64,000 nucleotides of DNA from Polyangium sp. 15x6 (GTDB taxonomy: Bacteria; Myxococcota_A; Polyangia; Polyangiales; Polyangiaceae), in NCBI RefSeq assembly GCF_029960785.1, contig NZ_JASBQE010000005.1, positions 179,863 through 243,862 on the forward strand, given 5' to 3'. Positions 1 through 9,156 of this stretch are shown one piece after another. The notes below the pieces were generated by a model that searched no databases, was not told the origin of the DNA, and saw nothing but the letters and a program-made list of their open reading frames with translations. Every line of letters starts with the position of its first letter. The stretch's first letter is position 1. The position numbers were made by a program, and so were the translations under genes.

Positions 1-346
1 CCGCGTCTTCCTTCGGGAAGTCGTAGTAGGTGTTGCGGAAGCGCTCGCCGTTGCGGAACGCCGTCCCGGGCGTCGCGCCCGAGCCTTGCGCCGTGATCGT
101 CACGACCTCCTCCGCGTTCGGCGTGGGAGCGGCCGCGGGCGTCGTGTCGCGCGGCGTGAACGGCGTTCGTTCGGGCGCGCGCTCGGCTCCGAGAAACCCC
201 GCCCGCGCGCCCCGCGCGTCCGACCAGCCGCGATGCTCGGCTTCGCGCGCGGGCTCGCCTTCGCCTTGCACCCAGGCTTGCCCGGCTGCGGTCGCGCACG
301 CGGCGCCCGAGAGGCAGGCGACGAGCGCCATGGTCAAAGGTCGCAT
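1..346 (-). CDS. Partial exported protein, 5' end only (unrecognised)
   Basis: The reading frame opens with ATG at 344-346 on the minus strand and runs off the left edge with no stop. The first residues, MRPLTMALVACLSGAACATA, form a short hydrophobic signal with Cys residues at 11 and 17. It could be a lipoprotein or a Sec signal. A second in-frame ATG at 329-331 would also leave a usable signal. After it come an Ala/Pro/Thr-rich stretch and the segment FRNGERFRNTYYDFPKE, where the folded domain appears to begin. Only about 115 residues are visible. Codon-position GC is typical of its neighbours, so it looks real. It lies 52 bases downstream of the thioesterase stop on the same strand and could be co-transcribed. 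The family is not recognised; a cell-wall-type domain is possible but not shown. Confidence 0.6.
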   Translation of the reverse strand, partial: MRPLTMALVACLSGAACATAAGQAWVQGEGEPAREAEHRGWSDARGARAGFLGAERAPERTPFTPRDTTPAAAPTPNAEEVVTITAQGSGATPGTAFRNGERFRNTYYDFPKEDA

Positions 347-398
347 GCGACGAGGATACCCTCGCTCGCCCGCCGATGGCCAAGAGGACGCCGGGGGG

Positions 399-857
399 TC
401 AGGCGTCTCGGCTTGGCTGCTTCGGGTTCTTCAGCGCGTAGACGCCGCGGGCCGTGGCGACGAGCTCCGACGCCGCGCTCGGGTGGTAGAGCCGGATGTC
501 GGCCCAGCCGAGCTTGCCGCCGACGCGCACCGTGGTCGCGTCGCCGACGAGCGTCTCGCGTCGACCGGGCCGGAGGTAATCGACGCGCAGATCCACCGTC
601 GAGACCCGTCCGAGCGCCGGGTTCTCGATCGCGGTCCACACGCAGAGCCCGCCTGCCGTGTCGGCGAGCATGCTGATCACGCCGCCGTGGATCGCCTGGC
701 GCACGGGGTCGCCGATGAGCTCGTCGCGCCACGGGATCGACAGCGTCACGTGGCCCCGCGCGAGGTGATCGACCTTCACGCCGATCCACTTGTTGAAAGG
801 GATGAGCTCCTCGGCGAGCTGCCGAAAGACGTCCAGATCCAACATTTTTTTCGGCAC
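399..857 (-). CDS. PaaI-family hotdog thioesterase
   Basis: A 152-residue single-domain hotdog protein, the usual length for PaaI/YbgC-like acyl-CoA thioesterases, which hydrolyse acyl- or aryl-CoA thioesters in the cytoplasm. The family core is visible: IHGGVISMLADTAGG (residues about 73-87) is the HGG-containing active-site helix start, followed by VDLRVDYLRP, the central strand motif, and LVGDATTVRVGGKLGWADIRLY. There is no signal peptide. The annotated start is GTG at 857; an ATG at 845 (MLDLDVF) lacks only four residues and is equally plausible, because neither has a clear ribosome binding site. The gene is divergent from typA with about 105 bases between them. The substrate cannot be told from sequence. 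Confidence 0.85.
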   Translation of the reverse strand: MPKKMLDLDVFRQLAEELIPFNKWIGVKVDHLARGHVTLSIPWRDELIGDPVRQAIHGGVISMLADTAGGLCVWTAIENPALGRVSTVDLRVDYLRPGRRETLVGDATTVRVGGKLGWADIRLYHPSAASELVATARGVYALKNPKQPSRDA

Positions 858-962
858 GCACCATGCCGGAAAAGCCCTTGTTCTGGAAGGCCGCCCTGCG
901 CGCGCGGTCCGCCGGGCTCGCTCGCCTCGTCACGAAGCGCGTGCTAGGAGCGGCGCCTCAAA

Positions 963-2801
963 ATGGCCCGCAAGGATCTCCGCAACATCGCCATCGTGGC
1001 CCACGTCGACCACGGTAAGACCACGCTCGTCGATCACATGCTCCGCCAGGCGGGCGCTTTCCGCGACAACGAGGTGGTTGCCGAGCGCGTGATGGACTCG
1101 AACGACCTCGAGCGCGAGCGAGGAATCACCATCCTTGCGAAGAACACGAGCGTCCGCTGGAAGGGCGTCAAGATCAACATCGTCGACACCCCGGGACACT
1201 CCGACTTCGGCGGCGAGGTCGAGCGCACCCTCATGATGGCCGACGGCGCGCTCCTGCTCGTCGACGCGGCCGAGGGGCCCCTGCCGCAGACGCGCTTCGT
1301 GCTCTCGAAGTGCCTCGAGCGCGGCTTCCCGCTCATCGTCGTCATCAACAAGATCGACCGCCAGGACGCCCGTCCGCACGAGGTCCTCTCCGAGGTCTTC
1401 GACCTCTTCTGCGATCTCGGCGCGAGCGACGCGCAGACCGACTTCCCCACGGTCTACGCGATCGGCAAGCTCGGCCAGTGCAAGCGCGAGCTCGAGCACG
1501 AGCTCACGAACCTCGTGCCGCTCTTCGAGACCGTCCTCGCGCGGGTCCCCGAGCCCAAGGGTGACCCCGAGGAGCCGCTGCAGATCATCGTCTGCAACAC
1601 GACGCACGACGACTACGTCGGCAGGCTCGCGGTCGGGCGCATCGCGCGCGGCAGCATCCGGCAGGCCGGCGAGGTCGTGGTCCTCGGCGAGAACGGCAAG
1701 GTCACGAAGGGCGCGGTGAAGGCGCTCTTCACCTTCGAGGGCCTCAAGCGCGTCAACGCGGAGAGCGCGCAGGCCGGCGAGGTCGTGGCCATCGCGGGGC
1801 TCGAGGTGAACATCGGCGACACGATCGCCGACCCGCAGCGCCCCGAGGCCCTCGAGCGGATCGTCGTCGAGGAGCCGACGATCAAGATGAAGATCGGCGT
1901 CAACACCTCGCCGTTCGCGGGCAAGAGCAAGCAGTCGAAGTTCTTGACGAGCCGCCAGCTCAAGGATCGGCTGGAGCGCGAGGCCCGGAAGAACCTGGCG
2001 ATCCGCGTCGAGCCCACGGACTCGCCCGACACGTTCCTCGTGCTCGGCCGCGGCGAGCTCCAGCTCGCGATCCTCGTCGAGACGATGCGGCGCGAGGGCT
2101 ACGAGATGCAGCTCTCGAACCCCGAGGTCGTCACGCGCGAGATCGATGGGCAGGCCATGGAGCCCGTCGAGCTCGTGGTGATCGACGTGCCGGAGACGTA
2201 CGTCGGCATCGTGACCGAGCGGCTCTCGTCGCGGCGCGGGCGCATGGTGAAGATGACGAACCCCGGGTTTGGCCGGGCGCGCCTGGAGTTCCAGGTCCCG
2301 TCGCGCGGGCTCATCGGCTTCCGCGGCGAGTTCCTCACGTCGACGCGCGGCACGGGCCTGCTCAACACCATGTTCGACGGCTGGACGCCGTGGGGCGGGC
2401 CCATGATGCGCAGGCCCACGGGCGCCATCGTCGCCGATCGCGCGGGCGTCTCGACGCCCTACGCGCTCCACCACCTGCAGCCGCGCGGCACGTTCTTCAT
2501 CGTGCCGGGCGTCGAGGTGTACGAGGGCATGATCTGCGGCGAGCACAACCGCCCGAACGACACGGACTGCAACGTCATCAAGGAGAAGAAGCTCTCCAAC
2601 ATCCGCAACCACGGCAAGGACGAGAACGTCCTGCTCGCGAGCCCGAGGCTTCTCACCATCGAGACCGCGATGGAGTGGATCGACGCCGACGAACTCGTCG
2701 AGGTCACGCCGGAGTTCGTGCGGGTGCGCAAGAAGGTGCTCGCGGTGAACCTGCGCGATCGGCGTGAAGACGCGATCGAACAGGCACAGGCCGTCGAGTA
2801 A
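963..2801 (+). CDS. typA: Translational GTPase TypA/BipA
   Basis: A ribosome-associated GTPase of 612 residues, the normal length of the family. It binds the ribosome in the GTP form and affects 50S assembly and stress adaptation. The G motifs are intact: AHVDHGKTT (G1, about 13-21), RGITI (G2), DTPGHSDF (G3) and NKIDR (G4). These are followed by the EF-Tu domain 2-like barrel, the EF-G-like domain 3/5 segments ([31 protein letters not shown]) and the TypA-specific C-terminal domain ([20 protein letters not shown], then [19 protein letters not shown]). AGGAG lies about a dozen bases before the ATG. It stands alone: divergent from the thioesterase upstream and 46 bases before the nuclease pair downstream. 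Confidence 0.97.
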   Translation: MARKDLRNIAIVAHVDHGKTTLVDHMLRQAGAFRDNEVVAERVMDSNDLERERGITILAKNTSVRWKGVKINIVDTPGHSDFGGEVERTLMMADGALLLVDAAEGPLPQTRFVLSKCLERGFPLIVVINKIDRQDARPHEVLSEVFDLFCDLGASDAQTDFPTVYAIGKLGQCKRELEHELTNLVPLFETVLARVPEPKGDPEEPLQIIVCNTTHDDYVGRLAVGRIARGSIRQAGEVVVLGENGKVTKGAVKALFTFEGLKRVNAESAQAGEVVAIAGLEVNIGDTIADPQRPEALERIVVEEPTIKMKIGVNTSPFAGKSKQSKFLTSRQLKDRLEREARKNLAIRVEPTDSPDTFLVLGRGELQLAILVETMRREGYEMQLSNPEVVTREIDGQAMEPVELVVIDVPETYVGIVTERLSSRRGRMVKMTNPGFGRARLEFQVPSRGLIGFRGEFLTSTRGTGLLNTMFDGWTPWGGPMMRRPTGAIVADRAGVSTPYALHHLQPRGTFFIVPGVEVYEGMICGEHNRPNDTDCNVIKEKKLSNIRNHGKDENVLLASPRLLTIETAMEWIDADELVEVTPEFVRVRKKVLAVNLRDRREDAIEQAQAVE

Positions 2802-2847
2802 ATCGATCGACCGTGCGGGGCGCCGCGGCTAGTATCCGCGGCCCCCG

Positions 2848-4095
2848 ATGAAGTTCTTTCACGCGGCGGACATCCACCTCGACAGTCCTCTGCGCGGGCT
2901 GGATCGATACGAAGGGGCGCCCGCGGACAAACTCCGCGGCGCGACGCGGCGGGCCCTCGAAGCGCTCGTCGAGGCGTGTATCGCCGAGGCCGTCGATTTC
3001 CTCCTCATCGCCGGCGACCTCTACGACGGCGACTGGACCGACTACAACACGGGCCTCTTCTTCGTCCGGCAGATGGCGCGCCTGCGAGACGCCGGCATCC
3101 GTGTCTTCATCGTCCGCGGCAACCACGACGCGAAGAGCAAGATCCTCCGTTTGCCCGAGGGCGTGCGTGAGCTCTCGACCGCGCGCGCGGAGACCGTCCT
3201 TCTCGACGACGTCGGCGTCGCCGTGCACGGCCGCGGCTACGCCCGCGCCGAGACGACCGAGGACCTCGCCCAGACCTACCCCGGGCCGCGGGCGGGCTAC
3301 TTCAACATCGGCCTGCTCCACACCGCCGCCGAGGGCCGCGACGGGCACGCGCCGTACGCGCCTTGCCGCGTCGAGTCGCTCGTCCAGAAGGGCTACGACT
3401 ACTGGGCCCTCGGGCACGTGCACGCGCGCGAGGTCCTCCACGAAAAACCCTGGATCGTTTTTCCCGGCAATCTGCAAGGCCGCCACGCCCGCGAGACCGG
3501 GCCCAAGGGCGCGAGCCTCGTCACGGTCGAGGACGGGCGCGTGAAATCGGTCGAGCATCGCGTCCTCGACGTCGCGCGCTGGGCCGCCTGCCAGGTCGAC
3601 GCCTCGCCCGCGCGTTCGCCCGACGACGTCCTCGAGCTCTGCCGCGCTGCGCTCTCGCGCGAGGTCGACGCGGCGATGGGCCGTGGCCTCTGCGCGCGTG
3701 TCGCCGTCACCGGTCCGAGCCGCGCGCACGCCGCGCTCTCGCGCGACCCCGACAAGTTCCGCACCGAGCTCTGCACGCTCGCGAACGACCTCGGCGAGGT
3801 CTGGGTCGAGAAGGTCCAGGTCCGCACGCGCACCCTCGCCGATCTCGACGCGCTCGCCGAGCGCGACGATCCCGTGGGCGCGCTCCTCGGCAAGCTCCGA
3901 TGGATCACCGAGGACGACGTCGAGCTCGGAAAGCTCGGGCGGGAGCTCGACGACATCGCGGCGAAGCTTCCGCCCGAGTATTTCCAGGCCGAGGTGGGCC
4001 CCCGGATCAAGGAGATCGACGTCGTCCGGCGCCTCGTCTCGGACCTACCGGATTACCTCCTGCCCGAGCTGTTCCCGGAGGGGGAGGCGCCTTGA
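2848..4095 (+). CDS. Metallophosphoesterase, YhaO/SbcD-like DNA repair exonuclease subunit
   Basis: A 415-residue calcineurin-fold nuclease. All metal-binding motifs of the Mre11/SbcD group are present: DIHLD (8-12), GDLYDGD (about 56-62), GNHDAKS (about 91-97), and late GHVHARE (about 190-196). The C-terminal part (DDVLELCRAAL onwards) resembles the YhaO capping/extension region rather than full SbcD. The expected role is Mn-dependent nuclease activity on DNA ends in complex with the SMC-like ATPase encoded immediately downstream. The stop codon overlaps the TTG start of that ATPase, so the two are translationally coupled. No signal peptide is seen, so the protein is cytoplasmic. Confidence 0.9.
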   Translation: MKFFHAADIHLDSPLRGLDRYEGAPADKLRGATRRALEALVEACIAEAVDFLLIAGDLYDGDWTDYNTGLFFVRQMARLRDAGIRVFIVRGNHDAKSKILRLPEGVRELSTARAETVLLDDVGVAVHGRGYARAETTEDLAQTYPGPRAGYFNIGLLHTAAEGRDGHAPYAPCRVESLVQKGYDYWALGHVHAREVLHEKPWIVFPGNLQGRHARETGPKGASLVTVEDGRVKSVEHRVLDVARWAACQVDASPARSPDDVLELCRAALSREVDAAMGRGLCARVAVTGPSRAHAALSRDPDKFRTELCTLANDLGEVWVEKVQVRTRTLADLDALAERDDPVGALLGKLRWITEDDVELGKLGRELDDIAAKLPPEYFQAEVGPRIKEIDVVRRLVSDLPDYLLPELFPEGEAP

Positions 4096-7000
4096 AGATC
4101 CTCGCGCTCGAGCTCCTCCGCTGGGGACCATTTTCCGACCTGCAGCTCGACTTCTCCTCGCCCGCGCGTGCGCTGCACGTCGTCGTGGGTTCGAACGAGG
4201 CTGGCAAGAGCACCACACTGCGCGCCGTCACGGGCCTCTTCTTCGGCATCCCCGAGCGCACTGCGGACGATCATCGTCACAAGAAGCCCGACCTCCGCAT
4301 CGGCGGACGCATCGGCGGCGAGGACGACGAGGAGCTCGCGATCGTCCGCACGAAGGGCCGCAAGAACACCTTACGAGATCGTACGGACGCGCCGATCGAG
4401 GAAGAGCACCTCCGGCGCCTGCTCGGCAACCTCGAGCAGGGGCAGTTCGAGACCATGTTCGGCCTCTCGCACGATCGCCTCGTCGAGGGCGGACGCGCGC
4501 TCGTCGAGGGGCGCGGCGATCTCGGCGAGAGCCTCTTCGGCGCGGGCCTCGGGCAAACCGGGCTCTCTTCGCTCCTGCGCAAGCTCGAGCAACGCGCCGA
4601 GGAGATCTTCGTCCCGCGCGGCCGCACGAAGAAGCTCAACCACGTCATCGAGAAGTTCAAGAAGGCGAAGGACGATCAGAAGACGTTCTCGCAGCCCGTG
4701 CGCGCTTGGGAGGAGCACAAGAAGGAGCTCGACGTGTTGCGCGAGCGCGCCGCCGCGGCCCAGGCCGAGCGGGAGAGCTTGCTGCGCGAGCACCGGCGCC
4801 TCTCGCGGATCAAGCGCGCGCTCAGGCCCATCGCCGAGCGCACCGAGATCCTCCTCTCGCTCGAAGCGCGCCGCGACGTCGTCCTCTTGCCCGAGACCGC
4901 GGCCGAGGATCGGCGGCGCGCGCAGGCCGTGATCGCCGACGCGGGTCCGTGGGAAGATCGGCTCCGCGCCGAGATCGCCGAGCTCGAAGGAAAGCTCGCA
5001 TCGCTCGACGTCCCCGCGCAGCTCCTCGACAAGGCGCAAGCGGTCCGGAAGATCCAGGAGGACCTCGGCAGCCATCGGAAGGCCAGCGGCGACGGGGCGC
5101 GGCTTCGCGGCGAGCTCCGGCAAATCGAGGACGAGGTGCGCGCGATCTGCGCGCGGCTCGGTCGCTCGATGACGGCGGAGCAAGCCGAGGCGTGGCGTTT
5201 GCCCGCGGCGCTGGAGCTGCGCGTCCGCGGGCTCGTCAAGCAGCACGTGGCGCTCGACGCCCAGGTCCGCGCCGCGGAGAGCGCGCTCGCGACCGTCGAG
5301 GCGAGGCTCGCCGAGGAGCGACAGCGCGGCGCGGGCTTGCCTCCGCTCGCCGACGTCGCGGATCTCGGGCGCGCGGTCGAGCGCGCGCAGCGGGAGGGCG
5401 ATCTCGACAAACTCATCCGGGAGCGCGAGCGCGTCGCCGAGGACCTCGGGGCGCGCGTGCGCAGGGAGCACGCGGCGCTCGCGCTCTTCGAGTTGCCGTT
5501 CGACCGCATCGGCGCCTTGCCCTTGCCGTCGCGCGAGACCATCGAGCGCTTCGAGCGGGCCTTCGCCGACGACGAGGCGAAGGCCCGCGGGCTCTCGCAG
5601 ACGCTCGTGGATCGCCGCAAAAAGCTCGCGGACGTGGATCGGGAGCTCGAGCGCACGCGGCGCGGCGGGGCCGTGCCGACGGAGGACGAGGTCGCGGCGG
5701 CGCGTGAGCATCGAGATGCGCTCTGGGTCGCGATGCGTCGCTCGATCCTCGCGGATCCGGCGAGCGAGCAAGGAGACGTCGCGATGTTCCGCGCCGCCCC
5801 CGCGCGCGTCGGCGTCGAGACGGTGCTCGACTACGAGGCGCGCGTGCGGCACGCCGACGATCTCGCGAAACGCCTGTTCCACGAGGCGGATCGCGTCGCG
5901 AAGGTCTCGACGTTGTCCTTCGAGCGCGCGAACCTCCTCCAGGAGATCGACGATCTCTCGGCTTCGCTCTCGGCGCTCGCGAGCGCGCGCGAGGCGGAGA
6001 GCGCGAAGTGGCAGCAGGAGTGGTCGCGCTCCGGCATCGCGCCGCTCTCGCCTGCGGAGATGAAGGGGTTTCTCGTGCATTACGAGAAGCTCGCCGAGGA
6101 CCGCGCGCGCTGGATGGCCGCCGAGGCCGAGCTCGCGTCGATGCGCACGCTCCGCGCGGATCACGAGGAGGCGCTCACGCGGCTCCTCGGGTCTCCCCTG
6201 CCGGGAGAAGCCTCTCTCTCGGCGCTGATGGAGCGCGCGCGTTCGGTCTGCGAGCGTGCCGCGCGAGCGCGTACGGAGCGCGAGTCCCATGACAAGGAGC
6301 TTGCGCGACGCTCGGCCGAGTCCGCGCAGCTCGAGGCGGATCTCACGAAGAAGCAGGCCGAGCTCGACGCGTGGTCGTCCTCGTGGGCCGAAGCGATGCA
6401 GAGCATGGATCTCGCCCGGGCCACGCGCCCGGATGAGGCCGAAGAGGTCCTGCGGCTCTGGGCCGAGCTCACGAAGCGATGCGAAAAAGCAGGCGCGATC
6501 CGGCATCGCATCGCGGGCATCGAGCAGGACTCCAAGCGGTTTTCCGCGAACGTGCTCGACGTGGTGCGCGTCGCCGCGCCCGACCTCGCCGGCGAGCCCA
6601 CGGAGCAAGCGGCAGACATGCTCGTCGAACGCTTCTCCCTCGCCGAGAAGGACGACATCAAGAAGCGCGAGGTCACGGACAAGCTCGACGAGAAGCGACG
6701 CGAGCTCGAGGACGTGACGCACAAGCGCAAGGCCGCCGAACGCAAGCTCGCCCAGCTCTTCGACGAGGCTCGCGCGACGAGCGTCTCCGAGCTCGTCGTC
6801 GCCGAGGAGCGCTCGAAGGAGGTGCGTGATCTCCGGGCGCGGCTCGACCCGCTCGAACGACAGCTCCTCGATTTCGGCGAGGGGCTCGGCCTCGACGCGC
6901 TCGTCGCCGAGTGCCAGGGGCTCACGGGCGACGACATCGCCACCGCCCTCCGCGCGGTCGAGGAGAAGATCACGGCGGCGAGCGAGGCGCGCGCCAACAT

Positions 7001-7640
7001 CGACAAGGAGATCGGCAAGCTCGAAGAGCGGCTCGCCCTGCTCGACGGCAGCGGCAAGGCGGCCGAGGCGGCGGAGGAGGCGGAGCAGCACCTCGCGGCC
7101 ATGGCGACCCTCGTCGAGGAGTATGCCCGCGCGCGGCTCGCGTACCGGCTGCTCGAGGACGAAATCAAGCAATACCGGGAGAAACACCAGGGGCCGATCG
7201 TGCGCCGCGCCTCCGAGCTCTTCGAGCGTCTCACGCTCGGGTCGTTCGTGGGGATTCGCGGCGACGACGAAGGCGAGGAGGGCCGGCCGATCCTGAAATG
7301 CGTGCGGCCCGCGGGAGGCCTCGTCGGCGTCGAGGGTCTCAGCGACGGCACGCGGGATCAGCTCTTTTTTGCGCTCCGCATGGCGAGCCTTTGGCGCCAT
7401 TTCGAGCACAACGAACCCATTCCGTTCGTCCTCGACGACATCCTCGTCAATTTCGACGATGCGCGCTCGCGCGCCGCGCTCTCCATCCTCGGCGAGCTCT
7501 CGCAGAAGACGCAGGTCCTTTTCTTCACGCACCACGCGCGCGTCGCCGATCTCGCCCGCGAGGCCGTCCCACCGTCCCGGCTTTGCTTGCACGACCTCGA
7601 CACGCTCGGCGGGCGCGCTCGTTTGCGTCCTGCAAGCTAG
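4092..7640 (+). CDS. SMC-like AAA ATPase, YhaN/SbcC-like partner of the nuclease
   Basis: About 1182 residues beginning at TTG 4092, inside the upstream TGA (TTGA overlap). Translation from here gives MKILALELLRWGPFSDLQLDF, the typical N-terminus of RecF/SbcC/YhaN ATPases. Walker A is GSNEAGKSTT (about 33-42). The C-terminal lobe carries the ABC signature LSDGTRDQLFFALR (about 1082) and Walker B PFVLDDILVNFDD (about 1111). The 900 residues between are Glu/Arg/Ala-rich heptad coiled coil without an obvious CxxC zinc hook, which fits YhaN rather than SbcC/Rad50. It is longer than the Bacillus YhaN. With the upstream metallophosphoesterase it should form an ATP-gated DNA-end processing complex. 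A start further upstream is unlikely because it would read through the overlapping gene. Confidence 0.9.
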   Translation: MKILALELLRWGPFSDLQLDFSSPARALHVVVGSNEAGKSTTLRAVTGLFFGIPERTADDHRHKKPDLRIGGRIGGEDDEELAIVRTKGRKNTLRDRTDAPIEEEHLRRLLGNLEQGQFETMFGLSHDRLVEGGRALVEGRGDLGESLFGAGLGQTGLSSLLRKLEQRAEEIFVPRGRTKKLNHVIEKFKKAKDDQKTFSQPVRAWEEHKKELDVLRERAAAAQAERESLLREHRRLSRIKRALRPIAERTEILLSLEARRDVVLLPETAAEDRRRAQAVIADAGPWEDRLRAEIAELEGKLASLDVPAQLLDKAQAVRKIQEDLGSHRKASGDGARLRGELRQIEDEVRAICARLGRSMTAEQAEAWRLPAALELRVRGLVKQHVALDAQVRAAESALATVEARLAEERQRGAGLPPLADVADLGRAVERAQREGDLDKLIRERERVAEDLGARVRREHAALALFELPFDRIGALPLPSRETIERFERAFADDEAKARGLSQTLVDRRKKLADVDRELERTRRGGAVPTEDEVAAAREHRDALWVAMRRSILADPASEQGDVAMFRAAPARVGVETVLDYEARVRHADDLAKRLFHEADRVAKVSTLSFERANLLQEIDDLSASLSALASAREAESAKWQQEWSRSGIAPLSPAEMKGFLVHYEKLAEDRARWMAAEAELASMRTLRADHEEALTRLLGSPLPGEASLSALMERARSVCERAARARTERESHDKELARRSAESAQLEADLTKKQAELDAWSSSWAEAMQSMDLARATRPDEAEEVLRLWAELTKRCEKAGAIRHRIAGIEQDSKRFSANVLDVVRVAAPDLAGEPTEQAADMLVERFSLAEKDDIKKREVTDKLDEKRRELEDVTHKRKAAERKLAQLFDEARATSVSELVVAEERSKEVRDLRARLDPLERQLLDFGEGLGLDALVAECQGLTGDDIATALRAVEEKITAASEARANIDKEIGKLEERLALLDGSGKAAEAAEEAEQHLAAMATLVEEYARARLAYRLLEDEIKQYREKHQGPIVRRASELFERLTLGSFVGIRGDDEGEEGRPILKCVRPAGGLVGVEGLSDGTRDQLFFALRMASLWRHFEHNEPIPFVLDDILVNFDDARSRAALSILGELSQKTQVLFFTHHARVADLAREAVPPSRLCLHDLDTLGGRARLRPAS

Positions 7641-7668
7641 AGCCTCCCCGCGTTCGCATCGCGGTACC

Positions 7669-9156
7669 ATGAACCTCCTCATGGTCACCACCGCGCGGCG
7701 CCTCTCCGGGGCCCTTTCGTTCCTCGTTTCCCCCCTCTTTCTCGGCTGCGGCGGCGAGCCCGATCCCTCGCAAGCGCCCCCTGCTCCCGCCATTTCCTGG
7801 GAGGATTGCGGGGGCGGCTTCGAATGCGCCACGTTCTCCGTGCCCGTCGATCACGACGCGCCGGACGGACGGACGTTTTCGATTCCGCTCGTGCGCCGCC
7901 CGGCCGCGGTTCCGTCCGCGCGCATCGGCTCCTTGCTCATGAATCCCGGCGGACCCGGCGCATCCGGTGTGGGCTGGGCGCGCGCGGTGCAGATCGTTTT
8001 GCCAGAGCCCCTCAAGGATCGGTTCGATCTCGTCAGCTTCGATCCGCGCGGCCAGGCCGGGAGCACGCCCACGATCGATTGCGTCGACGACCTCGCGCCC
8101 CTCATCGGGCTCGATCCGACGCCCGACGACGACGCGGAGCGCGCGGCCCTGCTCGCCGGCGCGGACGCGTTCGCGGCCGCTTGCAAGCAGCGGAGCGGCG
8201 ACCTCTTACCGTTCGTCGGGACGAACAACGTCGCCCGCGACATGGACCTCCTCCGCGAGGCCCTCGGCGACGAGAAGCTCACGTACGTGGGTTTTTCCTA
8301 TGGAACGTTTCTCGGGACGATCTACGCCGAGACCTACCCGGATCGTGTCCGTGCGCTCGTGCTCGACGGCACGATCGATCCGACGGTCTCCGGCGACGCG
8401 TTCATCGAGGGGCAGGCCCTCGGCTTCGAGGCCGAGCTCGAAGCGTTCCTCGCGGACTGCGCCGCGAAACCCTCGTGCGCCTTCCACTCGGGGGGCGACC
8501 CGTGGGCCGCGTACGACGCCGTGAAGGCCGCGATCGAGGCTTCCCCGCTGCCCGCGCCGCCGGGCAGCACGCGCACGATCGGGCCCGGCGAGCTCATCTA
8601 CGCCGTATCACAGCCGCTCTACCAGAAGCACCAATGGAAATACCTCGCAGAGGCGCTCGCGCTCGCGGCCGCGGGGGACGGTTCGGGTTTGCTCGAATTC
8701 GCGGACGCGTATGTCGCCCGGAGCGCGGACGGCACGTATGACGCATCGTTCGAGGTTTATTACGGGGTCACCTCGATCGACAACACGTTCCCGAGCGATC
8801 CCCAGGTCTATCAAGACCTCACGAACGAGCTCCAGGCGAAGGCGCCGCGCATCGGCACGTATTTGCCCGCCACGGCGCTGCCCTCCGCGCGCTGGGCGTT
8901 CCAGCCGTGGCGCTCGAACGAGCCCGTCTCCGCGTCCGGCGCGCCGCCGATCCTCGTCGTGGGCTCCACGCGCGATCCCGCCACGCCGTATCCTTGGGCC
9001 GTCTCGCTCGCGGCGCAGCTCTCCTCGGGGGTGCTCCTCACCCGCGAGGGCCCGGGGCACATCTCGTTTCTTCGGGGAAACACCTGCATCGACCAGGCGG
9101 TCACCGATTACCTCGTCGATCGGAAGGTCCCGCCCGAAGGGACGACCTGTAAATAG
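7669..9156 (+). CDS. Secreted alpha/beta hydrolase with TAP-like C-terminus (S33 peptidase-like lipoprotein)
   Basis: A 495-residue protein with an N-terminal signal and lipobox FLGC (Cys about residue 25), followed by a short Pro-rich spacer. The hydrolase begins with CATFSVPVDHDAP. The oxyanion/NPGGPG element is present (LLMNPGGPGASG). The nucleophile elbow is VGFSYGTFLG (Ser about 209), followed by IYAETYPDRVRALVLDGTID, hallmarks of the tripeptidyl-aminopeptidase/proline iminopeptidase group. The C-terminal region with ILVVGSTRDPATPYPWA and the late GPGHISF carries the acid and His of the triad and matches the TAP C-terminal domain. It probably trims peptides or esters outside the cytoplasm. 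Its stop is immediately followed by the stop of the opposite-strand lipoprotein gene. Confidence 0.9.
   Translation: MNLLMVTTARRLSGALSFLVSPLFLGCGGEPDPSQAPPAPAISWEDCGGGFECATFSVPVDHDAPDGRTFSIPLVRRPAAVPSARIGSLLMNPGGPGASGVGWARAVQIVLPEPLKDRFDLVSFDPRGQAGSTPTIDCVDDLAPLIGLDPTPDDDAERAALLAGADAFAAACKQRSGDLLPFVGTNNVARDMDLLREALGDEKLTYVGFSYGTFLGTIYAETYPDRVRALVLDGTIDPTVSGDAFIEGQALGFEAELEAFLADCAAKPSCAFHSGGDPWAAYDAVKAAIEASPLPAPPGSTRTIGPGELIYAVSQPLYQKHQWKYLAEALALAAAGDGSGLLEFADAYVARSADGTYDASFEVYYGVTSIDNTFPSDPQVYQDLTNELQAKAPRIGTYLPATALPSARWAFQPWRSNEPVSASGAPPILVVGSTRDPATPYPWAVSLAAQLSSGVLLTREGPGHISFLRGNTCIDQAVTDYLVDRKVPPEGTTCK

Noticed and set aside
930..2612. 560-residue open frame antisense to typA
   Set aside because: It is a mirror of the typA codons: Arg/Leu/Ala/Asp-rich, no domain, and typA itself has every family motif.
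4371..7832. 1153-residue open frame antisense to the YhaN-like gene
   Set aside because: GC-rich genomes keep the antisense frame open; composition is low-complexity and the sense frame has Walker A, signature and Walker B motifs.
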